A stretch of 64,000 bases of DNA from Pratylenchus scribneri (Eukaryota > Nematoda > Chromadorea > Rhabditida > Pratylenchidae): assembly GCA_030063045.1 (NCBI GenBank), contig JAQSEB010000019.1, positions 1,240,001-1,304,000 of the forward strand. Reading direction: 5' to 3'. Positions 36,637-47,082 of the stretch are shown piece by piece. Made by a program: the position numbers and the translations under genes. Position 1 is the first letter of the stretch; every line of letters starts with the position of its first letter. The notes beneath the pieces are model-generated. The model was not told the origin of the DNA. It did no database searches and saw only the letters and a program-made list of their open reading frames with translations.

Positions 36637-37441
36637 ATGTCATTCAAGTTTATTGGCTTCAATGATTTTACCAGCAATGGAAAGTTTTTATGGGAAATTC
36701 TTTGTCAATTGAAGGGCATGGGAGTTGGCAGATATGTGACGGTAAATTAACGAATAAATATTAAATTTAATTTAAACTTTTATTAAAGAAAAATGAATGG
36801 AAGCTTAAATGGCCCGAAGAGAATTCTTATCTCAAAATCATTTCGGTATTTTATATAAAAAAATTGCCAATAAACGTTGATTCCTTTTTGTTAAGGCGAG
36901 ACCACAAATGGACAGATGGCTTCAAAAGGGTCGAGTCTGGGGCGAATGGACATTCCGAGGCCGGAATTTGGGCATTTATGAATTCAGTGACAATTTGAAT
37001 CGATCTGATTGGATATTAATCCATAGACATGAAGAAAAGGAATTATTCGAAAATAAAAAGCAAATGCCAATGATCGAATATCCAAGTACAATGCCAATTC
37101 CACCTTTGCAAGTAAGTAAATGAAAATTAATGATCAAAAATTAAATTTTTTAATAGAAATATATGACCCAAAAATGGATGGAAAAATACAAAATCACAAC
37201 ACCGAAACAAAAAGAGCGAACCGAATTGGATTTGTGCATCGACCATCAATTCGAATGCTTGAAACCGTTCATTAAAAGAGTCGATCGAAAGACGAAAGAA
37301 AATTATCCATGGACGACAATTTACGATGAAGTGGATCCAAAAGCCATATTTGATATTTATGGGAGGATGCTTCCAACCAGATTGGATGCCTGGTCCACTG
37401 ATCCCGCCTATTATGAAAATCACTTTGGGCCTAATAAATAA
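36637..37441 (+). CDS. mrps-34: Mitochondrial small ribosomal subunit protein mS34 (MRPS34)
   Basis: Four exons start at 36637 (MSFKFIGFNDFTSNGKFLWE), about 530 bases after kin-18. GMGVGRYVTKNEWKLKWPEE, LKIISARPQMDRWLQKGRVW and GEWTFRGRNLGIYEFSD align with human GLGRLVTRKSWLW, VRPDYTAQNLDHGKAWG and LTFKGK. DWILIHRHEE matches DWRLVPKHEE. The protein is a component of the mitochondrial small ribosomal subunit. The N-terminus is shorter than in mammals, and the C-terminal exon (from 37157, KYMTQKWMEKYKITTPKQKE) is nematode-like. TTTTAG sits five bases before the ATG and could be a spliced-leader acceptor. Confidence 0.85.
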
Positions 37442-37968
37442 TAGATGTTACCTTTTATGTTTTCATTTCTGATTTAATTAATAAATTTTCAATAAACAAT
37501 TTTGTTATAAATATATTATATTTAATTATTCTTTAATTTATATCTATTAAATGATGGACTATTTCGATATTCATTAGTCTCACAAGATTAAATGACCCAT
37601 GAATTTGACCCTGAAATGGGAAATTGCACATTTATTTTTCGTATTCGATAATAAAATCGGCAATGAATGTTCTTTCTCACGTGCTGCTCAATGATTATTG
37701 AGACGAAGACAGTGGGGGATATATTAGTTATTGGGGGCTAAAATTGATTATCGCTCAAATTCTTCCTCCTCCATTGGGTATTTATAATTCACTTTTATAC
37801 ATTCAATCTTTTCTTTACAAACCATCCATTATTGTAAGTATTCTGCTCATTGAATTCCATATAATTTAGATTGTTTTGGATTATTCAATTTGCCCAACAA
37901 CAAAACCATTTTGCCGCCCTATAACCATTTAAAATAAAAATTTAATTGATAATTTGCCTAATTAAACA

Positions 37969-40247
37969 ATGTCATCAGAACAATCTCGTCTCCTTCTCCA
38001 AAAACAATTACATGAACTAAGCAGAAATCCAGTGGATGGATTCAGTGCAGGTTTAATCCAAATTTTAAATTAAATAAAAGAAAATATTCCAGGATTATTG
38101 GACGAAAGCAATGTGAATAATATAAATGGAAATTTATTCATCAGATACATTTTTAGATATACAAATGGCAAGTATTCATCATGGGACCTCCAAATTCGCC
38201 ATAGTAAATTTTGGGGAGGAATTTTAAAAATTTTAATCATTTTTAATTTCAGTGAAGGAGGCAATTTCAAAGCAGAATTGAATTTCCCAAAGGATTATCC
38301 ACATAGGCCACCAACAATGCGTTTTGTGTCCAGAATTGTCCATCCGAACAGTATTCGATTTTAATTTAAATTAATTAATTCATCCAAATTTCAAAATTTG
38401 TTAGTTGATCGTGATGGGAATGTTTGCATCTCAATTTTGGTTCGTTATTACACAAAAAAATTAATTATTTGGTTTTTGCAGCATGAACCGGGTGATGATC
38501 GATTCGGATATGAAAAGGCCAATGAACGTTGGCTACCCGTCCATACAGGCAATTTATATTTTATGGAATTTATATTTATTAAATTATGTATTTTTAGTCG
38601 AAACAATTCTGATTTCTGGTCTGTGACTTTTTATGTGCTATTCATTTATTATTTTTTTCTTAGTCATTTCTATGCTTTCCGATCCAAATTTCGACAGTCC
38701 AGCAAATGTGGATGCGGCGGTAGGAATTTAAAATTTAATAAAATATGGTTGGACATAAAATTAAAAAAACAATAATTATTATACAAAAAATAAATATTTA
38801 TTTTCTTTTTAATTATTCTGATTTTGTAATTGTAATTCTGATTTGCGATTGTAATTCTGATTTGCGATTGTAATTGTAATTCTGATTTGCGATTCTAATT
38901 GTAATTCTGATTTGCGATTCTAATTGTAATTCTGATTTGTAATTGTAATTCTGATTTGCGATTGTAATTCTGATTTGCGATTGTAATTGTAATTCTGATT
39001 TGTAATTGTAATTCTGATTTGCGATTATAATTGTAATTCTGATTTGCGATTGTAATTGTAATTCTGATTTGTAATTGTAATTCTGATTTGCGATTATAAT
39101 TGTAATTCTGATTTGCGATTGTAATTGTAATTCTGATTTGTAATTGTAATTCTGATTTGCGATTGTAATTGTAATTCTGATTTGTAATTGTAATTCTGAT
39201 TTGCGATTGTAATTGTAATTCTGATTTGCGATTATAATTGTAATTCTGATTTGCGATTGTAATTGTAATTCTGATTTGTAATTGTAATTCTGATTTGCGA
39301 TTGTAATTGTAATTCTGATTTGCGATTATAATTGTAATTCTGATTTGCGATTGTAATTGTAATTCTGATTTGTAATTGTAATTCTGATTTGCGATTGTAA
39401 TTGTAATTCTGATTTGCGATTATAATTGTAATTCTGATTTGCGATTGTAATTGTAATTCTGATTTGCGATTATAATTGTAATTCTGATTTGCGATTGTAA
39501 TTGTAATTCTGATTTGCGATTGTAATTGTAATTCTGATTTGCGATTGTAATTGTAATTCTGATTTGCGATTGTAATTGTAATTCTGATTTGCGATTGTAA
39601 TTGTAATTCTGATTTGCGATTATAATTGTAATTCTGATTTGCGATTATAATTGTAATTCTGATTTGCGATTGTAATTGTAATTCTGATTTGTAATTGTAA
39701 TTCTGATTTGCGATTGTAATTGTAATTCTGATTTGCGATTGTAATTGTAATTCTGATTTGCGATTGTAATTGTAATTCTGATTTGCGATTGTAATTGTAA
39801 TTCTGATTTGCGATTGTAATTCTGATTTGCGATTGTAATTGCAATTCTGATTTGCGATTGTAATTGTAAAATTCTGATTTGCGATTGTAATTGTAATTCT
39901 AATTTGCGATTGTAATTGTAATTCTGATTTGCGATTGTAATTGTAATTCTGATTTGCGATTGTAATTGTAATTCTGATTTACGAATGTAATTGTAATTCT
40001 AAATTAATTTATTTATTTAGTCTTAATTTTTGAAATTACTATAGAAATATTTGCAAACTCAAAAATATTAAAATTACTGCAAATGCGAGTACAATAAAAA
40101 TAATATAACATTTTTTAGAAACTTTTTCGGGAAAACCCAACGGAATACAGGCGGCAGGTAATTGAGATGTATTTTTTTAATAATTCTTTTAATATTTATT
40201 TATTCCAGGTGGCAAGATGTGTGCGCGAAACGGAAGAACAATTCTAA
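37969..40247 (+). CDS. ubc-7: E2 ubiquitin-conjugating enzyme, UBE2G1/UBC-7 class
   Basis: Nine small exons from [20 protein letters not shown] (37969) to [10 protein letters not shown] (stop 40245-40247). Joined exons give [65 protein letters not shown] (the active-site Cys in GNVCISIL), [38 protein letters not shown] and PANVDAA. The 13-residue insert after the active site (HEPGDD...) is diagnostic of the UBE2G group, which makes K48 chains including for ER-associated degradation. The intron at 38549-38597 has a GC donor. The penultimate intron (38720-40118, 1.4 kb) is filled by a 25-base minisatellite, whereas the other introns are about 40-60 bases. Confidence 0.93.
38818..40005. repeat. 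25-base minisatellite array 3 (ubc-7 intron)
   Basis: About 1.2 kb of the same unit as arrays 1 and 2, in the same orientation. A higher-order pattern is visible: full 25-base units alternate with 19-base units lacking GCGATT and with units where GATTGTAA reads GATTATAA, in repeating blocks between 38990 and 39480. The array lies wholly inside one intron of ubc-7, about 100 bases from each splice site. Confidence 0.95.
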
Positions 40248-40434
40248 TGTACAATGTTTTCTGGGCAACCCATGGTTTTGGTTGATGCGTGTCAATTTGT
40301 TTTTCATGCCCTACTTTCGTCCATCTATAACAAACTCAATTTTGACCATCGACCATTTTAATTTGTCCAATTTTGTTGTTTTATGATAAAATTATTTTGA
40401 TTTAAATACATTTTTAATTCATTTAATCCTGCAT

Positions 40435-40671
40435 TTGGGGTACCATCTAAGCATCATAATTCTAGATTCAGAAATAATTGACCTTTTTCCATTCAAAATT
40501 ATTCATTCCACCATTTTTGGATTAATCCTTATATTTGCCTCATTTATAATAGTTGATTCCCAACAAAAAAAAACGTGGAGCCGTCCATTGCCATTTGTTC
40601 ACAACACCCAAACCCTCATCCATCCTTACCCAAACCCCCGAAGAAGAAGACGGATGAGTTCCGTCGATTGA
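40435..40671 (+). CDS. Possible small secreted peptide precursor
   Basis: A 78-residue ORF, 190 bases after ubc-7. A hydrophobic core (STIFGLILIFASFIIVDS) is followed by a short hydrophilic tail ending NPRRRRRMSSVD, containing PLPFVHNTQTLIHPYPNP before the Arg5 run. A signal sequence followed by a peptide and a polybasic cleavage site would fit a neuropeptide-like precursor. Nothing else supports it; it could be chance, and no homologue is recognised. Confidence 0.22.
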   Translation: MGYHLSIIILDSEIIDLFPFKIIHSTIFGLILIFASFIIVDSQQKKTWSRPLPFVHNTQTLIHPYPNPRRRRRMSSVD

Positions 40672-41103
40672 TGATGAGAGGGGAGAAGTTGATTTGAGGG
40701 AGTGGGCGAAGAACGCCGCAGGGCCAATTGGGCCATTGGCGGGTCGAAGGGGAAGGAGGATTCATTGAACATTTGTGCCTTCTTTGAATGAATTTAGAAG
40801 GGATGTTTGGCTGATTTTCCAATGTGAATGTTTCCCATTCCCATTCATTCATTTTCACAATTATTTATTTAGCGACCGCCAAAGCAATTTTTTGTTTGGA
40901 ATGTATAAAATAACAGGAATTTTATAAGTAAAAATATTATTCTACATCCAAATTCATTCATCCATTAAATTTGCTCCTATAAACCCACAGAGGTCAATGT
41001 TGGCCAGCAGAAGCAGCAGAGTATCAAATTAAATAAACAAAAACTTTTCCATCACCAAATTCACCAAATTCTCCTAATAATAATCCAACAAAATCTACCA
41101 AAA
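40672..41103. other. Intergenic upstream of the MARVEL gene
   Basis: No gene seen. It is a mixed stretch, with a Gly/Trp-biased short ORF on the minus strand at 40616-40858 that has no domain. Confidence 0.4.
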
Positions 41104-41763
41104 ATGGCTGCCCTCATCACCAATTTGTTCACCACCAAATTTGCCATCCTCAAATGGTTCCAAATTTTGTGCTGCATAATCACAGTCCTATTCCTCATTG
41201 ATGGCCGAATGCAATGGTGGCCATACACTTTGGTTCACCCAATTTCATTCATTTTTGTGAATCATTCCATTCCAATTTACAAGGTGTTCATTTGTGCCAT
41301 CATTTTGGGCATTTTATGCTTTGCCACCCTCCTCATCCATTATTTTGTCATCCAATCCAACAATCGGGCCAAAATTCCCCTTTCCAGCCTTGTCAGTACA
41401 ATTCCCACGGCCCAAATGAAATAAATACTCAATTTATTTGCAGGAATTTGTCTTCAATGTGGTCGCATTGTTAATCTCCGTGGGTTTTGCCATTCTCCTC
41501 ATAATTGATTACGCCAAAATGATGGGAGGTCAATTCGACCATCATCGATATCAGCCACCCCAGAATATTGGAAAGTAAGGAAAAACGGTAGAGGAATAAA
41601 ATGATTGTCATTTTCCCTTTCTAAATTCCCTCTCAAATAAATTGATTTTGCCTTAAGGCCTGGATGGCGAAATCGGATTCTGGTGGTCTTCATTGCCCAG
41701 GCATTGGCTGCAATTTGCTTCGGAATTTCCGTGTTTGAGGCAAAGAAGATTCGGTCTCGTTGA
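41104..41763 (+). CDS. Four-helix MARVEL-like membrane protein
   Basis: Three exons (41104-41391, about 41444-41574, about 41659-41763) encode a protein of about 170 residues starting MAALITNLFTTKFAILKWFQ. Four membrane segments are visible: ILKWFQILCCIITVLFLIDG, YKVFICAIILGILCFATLLI, FVFNVVALLISVGFAILLII and ILVVFIAQALAAICFGISVF, with short loops between. The first lies in a KWFQILCCII context typical of the MARVEL/tetraspan group (MAL, physin, CKLF-like) found in membrane apposition and vesicle trafficking. The tail is basic (EAKKIRSR). No closer family was recognised. Confidence 0.75.
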
Positions 41764-41903
41764 AAATAAATAAATACTTTTATATTTTATTAGTCAAAAT
41801 GCTCAAATATGCCATAAAAACATTGAATATCCTCCCCCCTCTCTCAATTGACACAATAATTGAAATTAATAATAAATATTTTTAACAATCTTTATAATAA
41901 CAT

Positions 41904-42858
41904 TTAATGCAATCGACATTTTTCACCGAATAATTCCTGTATGGCCGCATGGTCATCTTTGCTGAGTTTGATTGCCACCTTTTCCCCACTACTGTTTTGG
42001 GCCAAATTCTCCGACAATTGTTCTCTTTGAAATGAATTGTTATGAATTATGATGTAATTCGCACTTTTACTCCTCACTTGTAATATCGATTCATGACGGA
42101 ATTCCGAAAAGTTGAATGCCTTAGGCCCAAAGCATGGCCAATTTCGTGGAGGGCAACATATCCTTGGAAAAGGGAGGAGGGCGGTGGAACAAAATTGGCA
42201 CATTAATTATTTATACGTAGGTCCAAAAATGGCTGCTGTTGTTGATCGTCGGCCACTTTGTCCTCCTCCTCCTCCTTCCTCTTTCCATGCAAAACCCAAA
42301 GTTCGCTGGCATCAAAATGGACAATTCCAAGTGGAGGATAGGCAGAATGGGCAACCAAACCGCCCCTCCCATCGAATGCTTCCGCATCCCCGTGAGCAAA
42401 TCCGGCGAAGAAAATGTCAATGTCGGCTACTCGGCGTGAATTTAGCAGGGAGGAACGAGTGGCCGGCGATAAATCCGTCAAACGTAACAAATTTCTGCCC
42501 GCCCTTTCCCAATGGTGCATTGCATCCGCAATGACACGCCTAAATGGGCCAAATGGGGGAATTGGTTTTTGTGAACATGGTCCCCGTAAAATTTGCTAGA
42601 ACTTTGCCTGGCCGAACCGCTCATCCGTGGGAAATAGTCCAAAAGGGTCCCGAAAGGCCCAAGTTAGGCGGCATCGTTGCCAACGTTGATTGTGAAGTAC
42701 TGGAAAAGGAGAAAAGTGTTGAACAAACATTTTGAATGCGAACCAAATCTTTTCACAATTTTATGTTGATTCCTCTGATATTTTGTGGGTAATGAATGGA
42801 TGAGAGAAATGAGAGGTAAAAGCAATAAAAGGCGAAGGCTAATTAGAAAAAGTGGCAT
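41904..42858 (-). CDS. Compact matrix metalloprotease (matrixin) lacking a visible cysteine switch
   Basis: The minus-strand gene starts at 42858 with a strong signal peptide (MPLFLISLRLLLLLPLISLI). Exons join to give NQRWQRCRLTWAFRD, DERRVIADAMHHWERAG, DIDIFFAGFAHGDAEAFDGR, GGLVAHSAYPPLGIVHFDAS, then the zinc site HEIGHALGLRH (near 42150-42118), the Met-turn RNSVMNRYY and a C-terminal LSKDDHAAIQELFG, the usual end of a matrixin catalytic domain. Order and spacing match MMPs, zinc endopeptidases cutting extracellular matrix. The usual propeptide with PRCGxPD is absent; only about 25 residues with a KR pair (IVKRFGSHSK) separate signal and catalytic domain. There is no hemopexin domain. An upstream propeptide exon was not seen, but one could be missed. 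Also odd is an acidic insert (KRKEEEEDKVADDQQQQ) before the zinc-site exon. Confidence 0.82.
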
Positions 42859-44716
42859 TTTTAGGGACTAATATGTGTGAAGGTGAAATCAACGAAAAGT
42901 GAGATTAGGGGTCAACCATGGAAGATGAAGGAAAAGGGGGGAGACTGCGGCAATTGGAAAGATTTTGGCAGCCGATTAACCAACCAACCAATTTTCAGTT
43001 GATCCGGCTTTTTCCCCAGGGAAAACCGGAAGGGGGAGGAAGGAGACGGAGAGGCGTCAAGATGGATGAAGACGAGAAATTGGCGGAACGGGAAAATGTG
43101 ACGGCGAAAAGATTACGACGACCACCATCCACATCCATTCTATATTTGATGAATGCTTCCATATTTTAATGTAAACGGATATTTTCATTATCACACCAAT
43201 TCATTTTGGGTTTGGCCCTGCTTCCTCTCCTCCAAATCCACCCATTTTCATTATTCTATTCATTCAAAATTATTATGGCCCATATTGTGTGCACCTTCCT
43301 TCCCTCCCTCCCATGTCCATCCATTTCCAATTTTGGCCATTGTTCACCTCCCTTCCCTTCTTCCAATTTATTTCCTCCTCCTCCCAATGGCCCTTTCAAC
43401 GGTGGCCTGTGGCCCAGCAAAAGCAACGGGGGACGGCATGAAAAGGGGGAGAGGGGAGGAACAAATTCCAAGTTCAAAAGCGGTGGCCTCTGCTTCTGCC
43501 TTTGGGGGATCCCGGTCCCGGGCGCTACCTAGGCTCTGAGGCCCTATTTCACTTCAAAACATATACATATAGAAGCAGCCGCAATAGCATTTTGCCCAGT
43601 GAAGCGGGGCCCTGACATTTGCTGCTTTTCCCCAACCCTTCAAAGCAGAGAATGGAGCGCAAGCCCCACCAACCGACTGAGACTGCTGGCTGTGCTCGGC
43701 TGCTTTTTTAGCAAGAGTTGGCCTCGGGCGCTTTTGGCCATCCAGCCAGACTGCTCCAGCCCCCTTCCCCCTCGTCTCTTTCCTTCCTTTTATGTCCCCA
43801 TCTCTATCGATTTTGCCATCCGCCGAGTGCATCAAAAAGTCGCTGAATGGCCAATGGCTGTGTTGTTGGACGAGATTAAGGACAAGAAGAAGTGGGCCAC
43901 CACAGCCAATGCTTCTGCCCACCGGTGCTGCGGCATCCAAAAGAAGTTGGCTGGGAGGCTCTTTTATTCTAACCTAAAATCCTCTTCCACGAAGATCCTT
44001 TTACATGCTAATTATCCCAACAAATTATTTAACATTTGCAACTTTGAAAACCGTAATCTTCATTCTAAGAAGCAACATTTATTTCCCTTGGCATATTTTT
44101 TATAGAAAATTCATCTCAAATTTTTGAAATTTATCAAAAATTTTTGAAATTTTTATCCAAATTTTTAAAAAATCAATTTGACAAAACAAATTCATGCATT
44201 AATGATTAATCAGAGGAAAATTAGATGGGAGGAAGCAAGGCTTTTTGTTAGTTCCATATATTTCGTTTGTAGGCAGCTGGGCATCTTTTGGCCTAGTCCT
44301 TTATGTGGGATATTTGTGGGGGAGGGAGGCTGATGGGAATGGGAATCCACGTTTTTCCCTCGCTCGCTCGCTAATTGTATATGGCCGAACAATATTTCCC
44401 ACACCTCTTTCCTTCACCGGCTAATGCTGGCGTGGATTTGAGATATGAGTATTGGGGAAAAAGGAAAGGAGATCAAACATTTTGAGGGCTAAACGAAACG
44501 ATCAGCTGCAGAAAATTCTGAACTCTTTGAAGGAAATTATCAACTTAAAATGCATTGGCTAATATTTCAAAATATTTTATCTAGAAAAACACTTTGTAAT
44601 TCAATTTTCATCCATTTCAGAGGAGGTGAATCATATTAATTTTACAAAAATGTTTTTTTTGTTGAATAACTAAATTACCAACGAGCTTCTTTTCAATTCC
44701 AACTCAATATTGACAG
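42859..44716. other. Divergent intergenic between matrixin and unc-64
   Basis: About 1.86 kb without a supported gene. A GC-richer patch (43300-43960) generates several overlapping ORFs on both strands, none with a domain. Near 44110-44180 are AATTTTTGAAATTTTT repeats. The region probably holds the unc-64 promoter and possible 5' non-coding exons. Confidence 0.45.
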
Positions 44717-47004
44717 ATGAAAGACCGTTTGGGAGCGCTAAAGGCGGTATTACCTATTTTTGATCATTTTTAAATAATTAATTGAAAATTAGGCCCAATC
44801 CGAGGATGAACACGAAGATGTTGCCGCAATGGAGGCCAGTCAAAGCCAATTTATGGAGGAATTTTTTGAGCAAGTTGAGGAAATCCGGGGCAGTATCGAT
44901 TTGATCGCTTCGAATGTTGATGAAGTGAAGAAGAAACATTCCGCAATTCTCTCCAATCCAGTGAATGATCCAAGTAAATATTTAAATTATTAAAATAAAA
45001 TGTAATAAATGAAATTGCTAATTTATAGAAACAAAAGAAGAATTGGACGAATTGATGGCCGAAATAAAAAAGACAGCAAATAAAGTGCGCGGCAAACTCA
45101 AATGTTAGTCCAAAATTTTGCATTTTTACTAATTTATTGAACAATTTTTAGTAATTGAAAACAGTATAGAACATGATGAGGGCGGAGGGATGGCCAGCGC
45201 CGATTTACGGATTCGAAAAACCCAACACGCCACGCTGTCGAGGAAATTTGTTGAAGTGATGACCGACTATAACAAAACGCAGACCGACTACAGGGAAAGA
45301 TGTAAAGGGCGAATTCAACGGCAATTGGACATTGGTTTGGGCCCAAAAATTTACAACAAAAATTAATTAATTTAATTTGAAGCGGGTAAAAAAGTTGGGG
45401 ACGAGGATTTGGAGGAAATGATCGAGTCGGGCAATCCGGGCGTATTCACTCAGGGCATAATCACGGACACACAGCAGGCAAAACAAACATTGGCCGACAT
45501 TGAGGCCAGGCATAATGACATTATGAGGTTGGAGAGTAGCATTCGGGAATTGCATGACATGTTCATGGACATGGCAATGTTGGTGGAATCACAGGTCAAT
45601 TAACCAAAAATAATTTTAATTAATGATGAATTATTAGGGTGAAATGGTTGACCGGATAGAGTACAATGTGGAACATGCCAAAGAATTCGTTGACAGGGCG
45701 GTGGCCGACACCAAAAAGGCAGTCCAATATCAGAGCAAGGCCAGGAGGGTATGTTTTAAAATTATTTTGCTGTATTTTTTGTTTTGTGTTTTGCTTTCAA
45801 AAAAATAACCGAAAAATGCTTTAAAAAGCTTAATTTTTTTGTTTTCTAGAAAAAGATTTTTTGTCTGATTGTGGCCATTGTTTTGTTAGCCTTGTTAATT
45901 GGTGGTGTCATTTTGTACATCATCATCGCAACTTCGGCAGCGCCTCATAAATATGTGGTCAATGCATCGAATGATGCGGTCACGGTCAGGGAGGAGCCAA
46001 TCAACATGGATCCAACCAAAAATGACCATTTGAGCGGGAACAAAACGAATAAAACACCAAAAAATGACATCGAATGATGAAAAAAAGCTTTAACCCAAAT
46101 TTTTTGTTCACTTTTTTTTTGTTCGGCCTTTCCAAATATTTATCCTGTGATGTGTTTTTTATTTCCAAATTTTACAAAAACATTAATCATTCCAAGCATT
46201 CCCAGCCTTTACTCTATCGAGTCAAATATTTTTGAAAATCATTTAATTGTATTTATTTCTACACCCCATAATTCTTTTTTATTTTTTATTGTAATTGTGC
46301 CTTTTGTGATTTGTAAACATTTTCATATTTATTAAATTAAATTTAGTTTAGAAAAATGTTAAATAAATTCTTGTAAAAATGTGTTTGGTGGTTTATTTGG
46401 TATTTGAGGGACAATTTACGGACAAACCTCATCCAAAAATAATTTCAGAAAAAGATAATCGTCCTGATTTGCATTCTGATTTTGCTTGCGGTCGCCTGCC
46501 TCTTCATCCTTTCATTTGTTCCAAATCCATTTTGATTGCCCGAAATTGAATTGGATTGGATGAGCCAAAAATGCACCAACAAAACAACAATTTAGCCCAA
46601 AAGAGCACATCTTCCGGCAGAGGATATTTCATGCAATAATTATTTAGGACACATTTATAATAGAAATATAGGCACACATTCCACACACCAAAATGAATTT
46701 TGATGAATATAAAAATTGACTGCCTCATTTTCTTCCCCTCACCTTCACCTCCATTTCATTCCCCTCACACTCACTTTTAAAAACAAAATATTAATTAAAT
46801 TATATTCCCCCATTTTTGCACTCAATAACGCCTTTTTTTATAAAGCTTATTTTGCTATGATTTTTTTTCAATTAATTTTGTTCCAAAATGAATGAAATTA
46901 TTCAGAAAAAATTATGTCTTCTTCTCATTGGCATTGTCATCATTGCCCTCATTATTGTTTATTTGATAGCAAAATTGGGAATTGGGAGCAGCAGTACAAA
47001 ATAA
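44717..47004 (+). CDS. unc-64: Syntaxin-1 (UNC-64), three alternative membrane-anchor exons
   Basis: The gene begins [10 protein letters not shown] (44717), then [65 protein letters not shown], the Hc region ([20 protein letters not shown]) and the SNARE helix ([40 protein letters not shown]), nearly identical to C. elegans UNC-64. After ...QSKARR (donor near 45750) three separate exons each begin with AG|AAAAA in phase 0, encode Lys-Lys plus a membrane helix, and end in a stop: 45850-46077 ([20 protein letters not shown], long tail), 46449-46535 ([20 protein letters not shown]) and 46906-47004 ([20 protein letters not shown]). The protein is the plasma-membrane Qa-SNARE of synaptic exocytosis. 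C. elegans unc-64 is also reported to make isoforms differing in the anchor. Confidence 0.95.
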
Positions 47005-47082
47005 ATGGAAGAAAGAGATTCTCTTTATTGTGAATTTAAATTGAAATTGCATTTTGAGATGAATAATAAAACCAGGGATTTA

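Noticed and set aside
38818..40005. CRISPR-like appearance of regularly repeated units
   Set aside because: Units are contiguous with no unique spacers, and the context is a eukaryotic intron.
43153..44105. Plus and minus ORFs of 100-168 codons between the matrixin and unc-64
   Set aside because: Mutually overlapping, low complexity, no family features; consistent with a GC-richer spacer.
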